NCBI GenBank assembly: GCA_030407315.1
Contig: JALQPE010001955.1
Coordinates: 1 to 64,000, forward strand
DNA: 64,000 nt
DNA from: Asparagopsis taxiformis
Lineage: Eukaryota > Rhodophyta > Florideophyceae > Bonnemaisoniales > Bonnemaisoniaceae
Direction: 5' to 3'
The notes under the pieces are model-generated. The model was not told where the DNA came from. It made no database searches and saw nothing but the letters and a program-made list of their open reading frames with translations. This document shows, in pieces, positions 34,271 to 46,184 of this stretch (its first letter is position 1; each line of letters starts with the position of its first letter). The translations under genes and the position numbers were made by a program.

Positions 34271-37200
34271 GAGCATAGTGTTGGTGTGAAGGTAAATATT
34301 GGAATGGTGTAATGGTGTGTGGTATACGAAGATAGTAATTGTGGTCGAGCTTTACAGATATTTGTAGGTAGCGAAGTTAGTACGAGGGAGGATAAATGAA
34401 AGAGGATAGCAGATCGACCGACCTAGAATGGGATTGAGGTTTCTAGTCTCAGTGAAGCCTATTCTGCCAATAGAGAATAGAATCATGTTTATGTCAGTTG
34501 GGATAGGAGATGACACTATCGATTTTAGTGCGATGACAATTAGAATCGTGCTGAAGGGCCTGCAATCGCTGAGGAATGTGACGTCATATTCCTCAATTTC
34601 CGAACGGAAGTTGGGAATAAATAGGAGTTCACGAATGGGAGCAGCGATGCACAAAATTGGTGCAGAAAGAGCTTTTCGAGCTAATCACTGAGGCTTCCGT
34701 GAAGGAACTGAAACAGATACGGAAGAGTGTTCCATAGTTGATTACTTTCTCAATTCGAGAGCTATTTGCGATCATAGTCGCGATGCGCCGAGTGAACCAA
34801 AGCGTAAACAGCTGTTATCTCCTCTGGTGCCGTCTCCATGTTGAATCCTGCGACTTGTACATGTGTGAGAGATGCTGACAATGTGAACATCGCCGGTATG
34901 CGAAACAGCCAATTGTCGAGCAGAACGTGTGTTGAGACAGCTGTTCGGAAATGGGTTTTTCTGGCGCACAGAAAGGCTGATTGCAAGATTTTCCAAACGC
35001 CTCACACCACAAAACACACGCTTTCAACAATATATCCAACAAAAAATTTCATGGATCAAGCCGCCAACCACAATTCATGACAACCAATCATCAGTTCACT
35101 CTCGCCAATGTGCAAGTAGCATTAATGCTAGTGTGGTCAATTGACCACACTCGACCGTGGCAAACAAGTATCGCAAGCGGATCGTTATCTCATCGCCTTG
35201 CGTAGTTGGCAATCCGCACAGTCCATACGCACGCAATTGATTGACACCAATGCGACGCCACACGCGCTTCTGTTCGTCGCTACCACGCTGCATCGTCGCT
35301 TCCAAACCGATTGGTTGATGTTCACCGATGACGCACAGCGCATTGACGCCTTTTGAATCCCGCTTCTCGCGCTCGCGCTCCCCCTTCACCACCTCCGGGC
35401 TCTTTTTCTTCGCGCACGCGTGCCACTTTGCGATGGCAAATGTGTGATCGTCACTGCGCGACTCTAGGTGGCTCGACCTCCGTCGCGTCTTCTCTGAGGA
35501 ACACGTGCACATTTTTCACGTCATGTCGGCGGTCGTGCTCGAGTTTCGACACGCCGAGACACAGCTTTTGCACCGCTTTTGTGCACAAAATGTCCACGTT
35601 GTTCTGCAGACCTCCCTGTTTATGCTGGCCATTTTGCATGTCAATCTTCCCGCCTGTCTCAACCGTGCGGCGTTGCGTAATGCGCGTGCCGTTCTCACTT
35701 TTTTGCAAGCCTGGAAGGCCTATTCGAGCGACCCGGCAGTTCTTCCAACTGTCATTGCAATCCGTTTGTACATGCATCTTTACTGGTCACACCATTAATC
35801 TCACACGTGTTATTTCAACGATATGATTACGATGTCACTAGTTACGGAAAGATTGATACGTCTGCTCGCTTTCTCACGAGTCAATTCACCCATTTCGGTC
35901 TCGTGCCTACTGCCGAAGAGGAGCCTAGCTTTATGGACAAACATTAGGACTGAAAAATGTATCTAATTCAAGTAAGCTTCCTAGAATTTCACAAGCTATG
36001 CTCGATACTAAGCGAGGGGATGGCGATGAGCTCTACACAGTCAACTACGATGACCCCCGATGTGGTTCACATTCGTCACAGTACCAGTCGGGGAGACTCC
36101 TACCTCTCAGATGGTGTCCCGGTGACTCCAAGACGCCACTGCTTTGTCCAATCCTGGTCCTAAGAAGATGACGGGTTACGCTATGTGTGACGTACATGAG
36201 TACCATGGAAACGTGAGTGGGAATGGTGATAGTGGGATTACTGGAGTGATGGGAGATGAGTCTGGGGAGAAATCATACAGTTTCTATACACCTGACGGGT
36301 ATTGGTGGAATATAATTGAATGGAATGATGTGTGATGTCTGCACCACGTCGACCTCCTCTCTCGCCCCAACATCGCGCAGCACTCTCAATGCAACACAGT
36401 GTGCATCTTTGTTGGCGTTACATGTGCGCCTAGTTCTTGCATCGCTGCTTCCCTCACATCATCATCTAACCGTCTGTAACGCAACAACATGCCACCGCAT
36501 GTCGCTCACAGTCACATATGTATTTCTTAATACGCTTGTTGAAACACGGAACGCTCTTATTCACCACAGCGGCAGCTCTACACAAACTAACACTGAAACC
36601 AAGATGGAGGCAATATATCGGTGGCATTTCATTACAAATGTACTTTTTCTTTCTGCTGCTGGTGTGGCCTTGTGTTTGAAACTTGCTTGCAGGTCCTTTC
36701 CAACAGCTTAGTGTCGTAACCATTGCAGATGCGTTGCTGCTAGAATCACCCGGAGAGCTTCAATCAAATGGTTGTTGTGGACTAGTTGCGCTCGTTGTGA
36801 ATCAATCGCCAGTGCGTGCATCTGTATTTGTGCGTTCGTGTGCGCGCTTACTAGATGCGATGCAATGCAATGCTCACGTACACTGTATACTACTGACTTT
36901 TACAAATATAGCTTTGTATGAGAAGCGTCGGTATGTATCCGACACCTTACCATTGCCTCACTCTGTAAAGCTTCTTTCCCAGTAGCAATTTGTATCGCAT
37001 TGCACCATGACGCAGGGCAGACTGCGAGTGAAAGCAACGAGTAAACAAACTTTTCGCTCATCATTCACCACACGCTGTTGTCGTTGAAGTCATAACCATA
37101 TCCACATCCCATTCTGGAAACTCTTGGAAGACAGACGAGCCCAGTCCACCACTGGTGCTTGTAGATGTAGCATTTTTAAGCTGTTCGTTTAGATAGTAAG

Positions 37201-38404
37201 GGATAGATGGTGTAGTGCGCAACACTAGAGAACAACGCTGTGCAGGACAACATGTTTGTTCGGCGTAAATCGTCATATGTTCCATTTGGACTATTTTGGC
37301 AGCTCACATGCATCAACCTGAATATTAAGACTCTGGACTGGCACACTCAAGTATCTGGATACGCTTGAGCAGTGGCAGGGGCGCAAGAGCCGGTCCAAGT
37401 TTTTGTACAAGGCACGTTGACACACTGCATTCACTTGATTGACACCCGAGTGCAACGACTGGCTCGCTGTCCAGGGATGGGGGACTGCTGTGCAAGTGTT
37501 CAATACATCTCAAGATGCAGTTCAAGAATAAACATTTCAACGTTATCCGGCTCACGGTCTCAGTTGGTCAAGTCATGGATCACAGGGTGTGGTGAAAAAC
37601 CTCTTTGTTTACATTGTCTCAATAGCGAGGTCGACGATATTGCGACCTCGTTACTGGGACGGATTGGCATCACCGAGTGTGACAGACTGGAAGATGTGAT
37701 TGGGCAGGAGCGAGGTGTGTGTGAAGGATAGTAAGAAACAGCGAGGTGGGTGTGTGGAAGGTGCGAATGGCGTCAAGTGATTGGCACAAGGGAGTTGAGC
37801 TCATCTGCGGACAGAGTATGGATGGCATCGTATGCCCGTTGGGACAGCCCGGGCGGAAGTGATCATGGGAAGCTCGTTTATGTATGTGTGCGGCAGTTGG
37901 GATTGGGCGCGACTGGACGGCGAATGTGGTCGAAGAATGGGCGCGGCGACTATGGTCATGCTAAGTGGACCAACGCGGTGCGAGTCGAACCAGTTGATAT
38001 ATGAGGGATGTCAAGGCAAGGGGGCATTTAGACGGGCGAAAGGGTGCGTGTGACGCGAGTGGAAGGCGGTGAGGGAATGCATGCATGAATTGAGCGTGTG
38101 GGCGGACGAGGATTTGAGAAAACCTAATATGACAGTACATTGCGTGTGTGGTAGGCGCGTTGAAGTGTTACGGCGCATAAATCATCGGCGCCGATGGCTA
38201 CGTCACAAACGGTGTAATCACCGCTGTAATCGGCGCCAACAGCATGTTATGGCTGCAGACGCGACAGAATGTCGACTTCATCCTTAGAATGAAGTACGCT
38301 AATTAGCCATTCTGCCCAGCACCAGGTACGAAACTTGGGACTGGGCACGTCATTAGAGCTCTAGGGTAGGTAACAGAATATAAACTTATGTGGGAGGACG
38401 GGTT
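34271..38404. other. No confident gene; possible relic at 35070-35830
   Basis: Short frames on both strands, mostly without motifs. On the + strand at 35140-35353 a frame reads QADRYLIALRSWQSAQSIRT and PHALLFVATTLHRRFQTDW, which recalls the N-terminal helices of importin-beta/transportin-3-type proteins; the preceding piece (ANVQVALMLVW) is in another frame. A 20-bp perfect palindrome, GTGTGGTCAATTGACCACAC, sits exactly at the frame change (35131-35150). A continuation at 35505-35798 is helical and leucine-rich. This could be a captured, broken host gene; confidence is low. I see nothing recognisable at 36000-38400. Confidence 0.25.
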
Positions 38405-38880
38405 TTCAGGACAAGCTGTCGGAACTGTAATTACTGTGTTTTCTTACAGCAAAGTCATCGTTAAGGCGGATTTGCTTTCTCAGGACAAGCTGTCAGAACT
38501 GTAAGTACTCTGTTTTCTTACAGCAAAGTCATCGTTAAGGCGGATTTGCTTTCTCAGGACAAGCTGTCGGAACTGCTATTCAGTTTTCTTACAGCAAAGG
38601 CAGTTTACCCCGGTTGCTTACAGCAAAGTCATCGTAACGATGACTTTGCTGTAAGAAAACAAAACATTACAGCAAAGTCATCGTTAAGATGACTTTGCTG
38701 TAAGAAAACAAAACATTACAGCAAAGTCATCGTAACGATGACTTTGCTGTAAGAAAACAAAACATTACAGCAAAGTCATCGTAACGATGACTTTGCTGTA
38801 AGAAAACAAAACATTACAGCAAAGTCATCGTTACGATGACTTTGCTGTAAGAAACCATGGTAAACCAACTTCTCTGTAAG
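38405..38880. repeat. Palindrome array 4 (five 37-bp palindromes plus half-sites)
   Basis: Starts with two half-palindrome units (TTACAGCAAAGTCATCGTTA followed by AGGCGGATTTGC) and a truncated third, then five full palindromes near 38620, 38666, 38715, 38765 and 38815 at about 49-bp spacing, separated by AGAAAACAAAACA. This is the densest array and lacks the TTTACCGGGTAAA partner. Confidence 0.85.
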
Positions 38881-38934
38881 CATATGAGAGGGACTGATGT
38901 TTCTCACTCGGGAAGAAGGAGACGATTTCGGACC

Positions 38935-39690
38935 TCGCGAAAAAGGCTGCAAAGTGGTCTGAAACGGTTGGGGTGGTTCTAGGGAGCACTAAAACTTGTT
39001 TTAATTGCACTCAAGCTTTCTCGCTTGCGTGGAAGGGTTGGTATAATTCATCGATTTTTGGTCATCAGATTCTCACAACTGGAGATGTGATGGTCAAAAT
39101 GGAACTTTGTCCGAATGATGTGCAAGTGGTCTGTAAGGGTTGGAGTGGGTCTAGGGAGTACGGAAAAGTGTTCTATGAGTTCGTAAAGCTGCTGGCTTGC
39201 GCATTAGGGCTGACAGAATGCATCGAGTTTTGGTCACCAGATTCCCACAACTGAAGATGTGATGGCCAAAATTGAACTTTGTCGGAACGAAGTGCAAGTG
39301 GTCTGTAAGGGTTGGAGTGGGTCTGGGGAGTACTGTAATGGGTTTTATTTGCCCTGAAAGCTGGTGGCTTGCGAGGTACAGCTTCCGGAGTTCACTAATT
39401 TTTGGTCACCAGATTCTCACAACTGGAGATGTGATGGCCAAAATTGAACTTTGTCGGAACGAAGTGTAAGTGATCCGTAAGGGCTGGAGTGGCTCTAGGG
39501 AGTACGGAAAAGTGTTTTATGTGTCCGTAAAGCTGTTGAATTGCGTGGTAGGGATTCCAGAATGCATCGACTTTTGGTCACCAGACTCCCACAACTGGAG
39601 ATGTGATAGCCAAAATTGAACTTTGCAAGAACGAAGTGCAAGTGTTCTGGATGCCTTCAAGTGGCCTGGAAGCGTACTCTGGACAAGTTT
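38935..39690. repeat. 172-bp tandem repeat, about four copies
   Basis: TGGTCA(T/C)CAGATTCTCACAA recurs at 39058, 39231, 39403 and 39575. Each unit also has GTAAGGGTTGGAGTGGGTCT and a CGTAAAGCTG(C/T)TGGCTTGCG segment. A further one to two units lie at 42110-42290. Frames of 65-93 codons here are repeat translations. Confidence 0.8.
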
Positions 39691-40522
39691 TCGGACCTTG
39701 AAGAGGCTCAACTGCACAATGCTGATATTGAAATGAAACATTCATATAGTCCATTTTTAACTAGAACTGCTGGAATGGATTGCGTAGCCTATAGAGGAGC
39801 AATGTAGTTATATAATAGAGCTAGAAGCATGCCTCAACAACCTATCTCTCATGCCTCTAGTTCTCCTTCATCATTCCAGTCTTCCTTCCTGTGACGCACC
39901 GCGCCTCTGGTGTCACTTCACACGCCCCTCCTGTGCATTAAATACCTGTCTACCACTTCCGTATTCTACTCATACCACCACCTTCATTTTACCCCATGCC
40001 TACCATCCTATCCTTTACCTTCTGTCCTTCAGTCCTAGGCTAACCTACTTCATAACCATCGATGTAAGGTGAATATCTAGATTCCTACCTACTTGAGAGT
40101 ATAGTTTATTATAACGGAAAACGGACGGTTTTGTATAGTCAATGTGCTACACAGCACCAGGAGTAGATTTTGCGCACCGATAATCTATGCTTGATATTGG
40201 AGAGACCGGCTTCTTGTAGCCTCGGAAAATGTGCAGGTAGTACCTTTCCAGAGGTCCTGGAGGTGTTCACACCAACTCTAGTCCATTTTAACGAGTTTGA
40301 ATTTCGACCGCCAGAATCTCTGTCGTGAGAAAATGGTGGTCGAAATTTACCGTGCTGCTCTCCCAATACTGAACTTTTTAGGTAGTTCAGCCCGGGTGAA
40401 CAAGACACAGATTGCTCTTCAAAGCCGCCCGAAGCCGTCGAAACCATCCTTCCACAATGTTCCCGACTTCAAAATTCCTATCTCACCCTTCCCAAAGTGA
40501 GAGAGGGACCAAGGTACCAGAC

Positions 40523-40902
40523 GCTTACAGCTGAGGCAGTTTACCAGGGATGCTTACAGCAAAGTCATCGTTACGATGACTTTGCTGTAAGAAAAGAAAA
40601 CATTACAGTGGGCGAAGGATTTTACCGGGTGAAAAAATCACCAAGAATTTTTTTACCGGGTAAAAAATCGTGGCTACTGTAATGAAACGTTTTCTTACAG
40701 CAAAGTCATCGTAACGATGACTTTGCTGTAAGAAAAGGAAACATTACAGTAGGCGAAGAATTTTTACCGGGTAAAAAATCACCAAGAATTTTTTTACCGG
40801 GTAAAAAAACGTGCCTGCTGTAATGTTTTCTTTTCTTACAGCAAAGTCATCGTAACGATGACTTTGCTGTCAGCACCCGCGGTAAACTGCCTCAGCTGTA
40901 AG
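40523..40902. repeat. Palindrome array 5 (three palindromes)
   Basis: Cores near 40552, 40694 and 40836. Outer inverted ends CTTACAGCTGAGGCAGTTTA and its complement ending ...AGCTGTAAG make the whole unit a foldback. Confidence 0.85.
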
Positions 40903-41591
40903 CGGTCTGGCTTCACCCTCTCTCTCATGTCTCTTGTCTTCCTTCATCCCAGCCTATCCCAACCTCCCTTCTATGTCGACTCCGGTGTCACTCCAGCCGA
41001 CCCTTCAGTGAGTGCAATCCTTCTCTACCACCGCCATAATCTACTCATACTATCCCCTTCATGTTGCTGCATACCTACCCTCCCATCCTTCCTGATTTTC
41101 CTACAATCCTAGGCTAGCCTACTTACCAACTATGTTGGTATTGAAGGCAGCTAGATTCCTAGTAACTCAAATCTATAGTCTGCTAAAAAGGGCGATTTGG
41201 TGTGGTCACTGTGCCACACGGCACCAGGAATAGAATCTGGCCACGGATACTCTATGCTTGATCTCAGAGAGAACAGCTGCGCCAATGCTCCGAAAATGTG
41301 CTGTCAGTACCTTTCCAGACGTCCTGGAGGTGCTCATGCCAGCTCTAGTTCATTTTAGGGAGGTTGAGTTTCGACAATCAGAATTTCACTCTTGAGGAAA
41401 TTGTGTTTGAAATTTTGTGCACTCCTCCCGCCGTACCAGGCAGGGCACCCAGCCCAGACTGGGTTAGCACGACGCAGAGTGCTCCCCAACACCGCTAACA
41501 GCCGTCCAAACCATCCCTCTGCCATGTTTTACGGCTTCACAATTCCTTGCTCACCCTTCCCAAGGTGAGGGAGGGACCAAGCTCCCAGCCG

Positions 41592-41801
41592 CTTACAGCT
41601 GAGGCAGTTTACCAGGGATGCTTACAGCAAAGTCATCGTTACGATGACTTTGCTGTAAGAAAACGTTTTCATTACAGTGGCCAGGAATTTTTTACCCGGT
41701 AAAAAAATCATGGCTACTGTAATGAATTGTTTTCTTACAGCAAAGTCATCGTAACGATGACTTTGCTGTAAACATCCCTGGTAAACTGCTCCGTCTGTAA
41801 G
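41592..41801. repeat. Palindrome array 6 (two palindromes)
   Basis: Cores near 41622 and 41726 with one TTTACCCGGTAAA between them. Outer ends are CTTACAGCTGAGGCAG and CTGTAAG. It is the shortest complete unit and shows the basic design: outer repeat, palindrome, inner palindrome, palindrome, outer repeat. Confidence 0.85.
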
Positions 41802-42046
41802 CCGTTGGTCTCAACCCTCGATCTCATGTCTGTTGTCCTCCTTCATCATCTCCACATCCCTTCCTGCTAAGCATCACTTCTCTAGTGTCACTCTACCAGT
41901 CCTTTTCGTGCATGAAATACTTTTCTACCACTGCCATAGTCTACACATACTATTGCCTCTATACTTCTGCATGCCTACGCTTCCATCTTTCTCTCCCGTG
42001 CTAGGCTTAGAGAATATCCTACTTCCTGAAGATCATTGTACAGTGA

Positions 42047-42105
42047 GGCAGTAAAAATCACTGTCTCACCGTACTGTCTGAGGCCCTCTTTTCAACACCG
42101 TAGTG
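42047..42105 (-). mobile_element. Isolated CACTACGGTGTTG-type element end
   Basis: Sixty bases ending TTTTCAACACCGTAGTG at 42105 match the outer end of the 23523 and 48579 arms with a few differences, then identity stops. To the right, TATAAGGGCTGGAGTGG continues the 172-bp repeat. It is a truncated terminus, perhaps left by an abortive excision or internal deletion. Confidence 0.75.
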
Positions 42106-42941
42106 TATAAGGGCTGGAGTGGCTCTGGGGATTACAGAAAGGTGTTTTATCTGTCCGTAAAGCTTCTGGCTTGCGCATTAGGGCTGGCAGAATGCATCGA
42201 TTTTTGGTCATCAGATTCTCACAACTGCAGATATGATGAATTTCGGCCATGGCCAAAATTCAGCTTTGTCGGAACGACGTAGATTTGGACTGGATGCCTC
42301 CAAGTGCATGCACTTGAAAGTGCACTTAGTCCAAAAAATTGTCCAGAGTACGCTCCCAGGCGATGGCCTGGAAGTGTACTCTGGACAAGTTTTTGGACCT
42401 GGAAGAGGTTGAATTGCACAATGCTTGTGTTGAAATGAAACATTTATATGGCCCATTCTTTACTTGGACAGCTGAAATCCTATCTACTCGAGAGTAAAGT
42501 ATATAAAAACTGGAAACAGACGGTTTTGTATTGTCAATGTGCCACAAGGCACCAAGAGTAGATTTTGCCCTCCGATAATCTATGGTTGATTTCAGAGAGG
42601 ATAACCGCGTGCAGTCACAGGACATGTGTTACCAGATCCTTCCCAGAGGTCCTGGAGGTGTTCGCACCAACTCCAGCCCACTTTAACGAGTTTGAATTTC
42701 GAAAGTCAGAATCTCTGTCGTGAGAAAATTGAACCATTTCCGACCACGTGGTAGAAATTTCGTACACTCCTCCAACCATACTAGACACAACACCCAGCTC
42801 AAACCGGGTGTAAACAACACAATGTGTTACCTAATGCCGCCTACAGCCGTCCATACCATTCCTATACCCTGTTTCCTGTCCTGACTTCATAATTCCTTCC
42901 TCACCCTTCCCTAGGTCGGAAAAGGACGGAAGTCCCTGCCG

Positions 42942-43405
42942 CTTACAGCGGAAGCAATTTACCAGGGATGCTTACAGCAAAGTCATCGTTACGATGACTT
43001 TGCTGTAAGAAAATAAATCATTACAGCAGCCATGATTTTTTACCCGGTAAAAAAATTCTTGGCCACTGTAATTGAAACGCTTTCTTACAGCAAAGTCATC
43101 GTAACGATGACTTTGCTGTAAGAAAATAAATCATTACAGCAGCCACGATTTTTCACCCGGTAAAAATTCTTGCTGATTTTTTACCCGGTAAAATTTCTTT
43201 GGCCACTGCAATGGAAACGTTTCCTTACAGCAAAGTCATCGTTACGATGACTTTGCTGTAAGAAAATAAATCATTACAGCTGCCATGATTTTTTTACCCG
43301 GTGAAAAAATTCTTGGCCACTGTAATGGAAACGCTTTCTTACAGCAAAGTCATCGTAACGATGACTTTGCTGTAAGAATCCCCGGTAAACGGCTTCCGCT
43401 GTAAG
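42942..43405. repeat. Palindrome array 7 (four palindromes)
   Basis: Cores near 42971, 43084, 43225 and 43340, with TTTACCCGGTAAA partners and outer inverted ends CTTACAGCGGAAGC and GCTTCCGCTGTAAG. Confidence 0.85.
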
Positions 43406-43569
43406 GGGCTGAGAGTTCCGTCCCCCTCCCACCTAGGGAAGGGTGAGCAAGGAATTGGGAAGTCAGGAACATGGCTCAGCAGAACGTTTGTACGGCTGTG
43501 AGTGGCTTCCAGGAGCATTCTGTGTCATGTGTTATCTCAGCAACGTCTCTTATAGTCGAACCTCACGGG

Positions 43570-46160
43570 TTGTCAAGGTCTAAAACTAGTCCCCCCTACG
43601 GTCTAGCTAGTGAAATCATGTAAAGTTGTAGACTAATACAAAAATGTAGCAATCAATAGGCTTAGTAGCACTAAACTATGACATGAAGGTCAGATGTATA
43701 GATGAAAATAGAAAGGTGGGCTAAGCGAATAATGTTGAGATGAGAAAGACAGAACTTCATAGCAGGGAACAATAGCATAGGTTTTAATACTTCTCGTATG
43801 CTATCTATTGCTCCTGTCATACTTTTAATATTCGACGGTGTGGATGTGGTCCGTGAGGACGTCCTTCTCAGTCTTCAAGTAGATGTGGCCGCGCGTGGGC
43901 AGACCATAGACTAAATTCTGCTCCCACAGGAAGATCTCCTCACCTGAAGCCGACCCCGTAATGGTAAAGGTCACCGCGATCAACTAAGACGGAATAGGGT
44001 GGCACATAAAAGTGGTTAACGGGAACCTTCCACATGTCGGCGTCCGTATGGACCAGGCATACATGACTATAAGGTGCAGCTACTATAAAGAACCCATCGG
44101 ATCCGCTCGACATCATGAAATAGGATGGGGATTGGGTAGGTCCGACTCCTCAAAATTGGGATACTCAGAAGTCCGTGTGCCCATCCTGGTCCGCAGCCCC
44201 ATCTGTTTTAAGAAGCAGCCGTAATCCTGTCTTCGGGAAAAAGACAGGATCCTCACCCTCCATTCCCAACTTCAAGAAATCCGCACAAACACCAAGAGCA
44301 AGCTCTGCCACCAACTTGTTCCTGTACATATCCAAATTCCCCTCCTCCAGCTTGTCGCACAATTCACACCGCGGCAGGGGGAGTCGCCCACGACCACCAT
44401 CTATGCGGTCCTTCGCAGCACCCACGTTGTGGATGAAATGCCACGGCGAAGGATCAAAACCGGGCTTGGCGAAATCTGGGGGCTCGTCCTGTGGTTTCCT
44501 GTCTTCATAATCAGAATCAGACTGCTGGGAGGGTTTCTGTGGCTTTTCAACCTCCTCAACCAGCTGGAACTGTCGAGAAAAGTGACTGAAGAGGTCATGC
44601 GTCGCGCTACCAGCCGTGGACGACTGCAAGAGGCCTTCCACAACAACCACCCCCATGTTGTCCAGCAACGCCGCTTCACCGCAAAGTACTATTCCACCAC
44701 CGAGTCCTCAGCACCTGGCGATGCAGCTGCCAGGAATGCTGCCGCCTTTATTTCCGCCCGCACCGTCTCTACCGTCGTAATTTCCATGTAGTACTTCATC
44801 GGGCTACCAGACGCAATTGCGCTGGGGAGAACGGCGGCCACATTCTCATCGACGATACTGTCGGGAATAGGATTTTCATGGGCGTCGTCGAACTGGAGAA
44901 TCGGCTCCCGAGAACGTCCTCTGGAAGCCGACTTGGATTTCTTTGACGACGACTTTGATGAAGTCTCACTGAGCTTCCTCTTTTAAAAGTACCAAATTTG
45001 GTAGAGGGCTCGGGCGTCGCAGAAGCGGTTTCCCAGTTGCGCTTCCCAAGGATGGAGCTTTTACCCGCATCCTTGGGTGCGCTCTCCAGCTCGACGACCT
45101 GAACAGGGCTCGCACCACCCGCCGTCGCTGTTCCACCACGACCGGAACGACTCTCTTTCAGGCAGGTACTCCTTTTGGGCATCACTTTCCCAGAAGTTTC
45201 CACTCCGGACGATGCAGACACGACAGGGGTAGTGGCAGAAACAGAGGCAGCCTCGGAATAGCTGGAAGAATCTAATTGAGGTGGTACTACCTAAATTGGA
45301 TTCTTCAAAGGCAAAGGAATGGAGGATGAAGGGATGGTCAGGGAAATGGAAGGGGAAGGGTTGGCGGAATCATGACCACATGTGACTGGGAGCGCAGCAT
45401 GTGGGATGTGTGGGTCCACCACGTAAAATTGTTTCCGCATTTACATGTCGCGGTAGCCAGTTACGCGCAGGAGCATTTTCCTGGCGTCCTTTCAAAACAT
45501 AGACTTCCGATTGGGAAAGATGTTCTCAAACTTGGAGCCATTGGGAGGGCCTTCCTTGGGATGTAAGTCCGCTCAGAACCCCTTCTTGGGCACCATCAGC
45601 GCAAAAACTTCGACTACGCGTGAGTGAATGTCGAAGCTCTTGCTCGGGTCACCCACGCTGGGAATGGAGCCATCCAGCATCCTCAACACATCCGAAACGT
45701 TCCAATACTCGGCCACCTCCTTCACGTACCCGAAGATTTCCAACAAACCAGCAATCCATTCCTGCCCAATGGTACCAACCGAGTTCGGTTTCAGCCCGGC
45801 CCACCAACGGCTACAAGTGTAGTACGCCGTCATCTCGAGGTTGACACAATTTTGGACGTCCGGAGCACCCCTAAACGATCCGTTGAACAAAAATTTCACC
45901 GTACACCCAGCCAGATTCTCCGTCGAAGAGAACTGCACGAACTCTGGCCTGTTCGGAATAGTTTTCTGCAGCCAAATCCGTTTTCAAGAATTGCTCCATC
46001 GTTGCAGACTTCTTCAACCACTAGCCAACGACCTCTGATATTCACTTTGCGAGGTTCAACTTGCACTTCAGACGAACTATACTGGGCAATATTGATGCAT
46101 GTCTCGCTTGCTGAAGGAGATTTACTCTTTTCCGCTACTTCTCCGCTATAGTGCAGAATT
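43570..46160 (-). pseudogene. Mosaic ParB/dioxygenase pseudogene (gene A 5' end joined to gene B)
   Basis: Reading leftward from 46155, about 110 bp match the start of gene A (31470-31565, GTGCAAGTTGA.CCTCGCAAAG). About 70 bp then match gene A 32455-32515 (AACGGATTTGGC.GCAGAAAA). From about 45960 the sequence follows gene B, including its Ser-rich linker (reduced) and the 3' flank to 43570. Most of the ParB-like domain is therefore deleted. The gene B part is in pieces: 45938-45573, 45221-44796 and 44668-44165. The last keeps GLRLLLKTDG and GHTDF, but a TGA follows HTDF directly and the rest of the catalytic domain is decayed. It lies just inside the right arm, pointing inward, the mirror position of the 26167 transposase in the left arm. 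Confidence 0.75.
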
Positions 46161-46184
46161 ATATTTCTCCGCCACTAAATTCAA

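Larger units (their letters stand above)
39691..43405. repeat. Three-fold ~1.1-kb interspersed repeat separated by palindrome arrays
   Basis: Three similar blocks, about 39840-40522, 40903-41591 and 41802-42941, share pyrimidine-rich DNA with CTCCTTCATC and a TGTGCATTAAATAC/TTTTCGTGCATGAAATAC type word, then TTTTGT(A/G)TAGTCAATGTGC and a purine-rich GAGGGACCAAG just before CTTACAGC. The middle one lacks some parts and the third holds the CACTA-type end at 42105. They look like amplified segments bounded by the palindromes. A related inverted segment is at 49728-50268. I see no gene. Confidence 0.6.

Noticed and set aside
36316..38287. Several frames of 70-130 codons on both strands
   Set aside because: No motif, no homology within the window and overlapping frames on both strands; not distinguishable from random.
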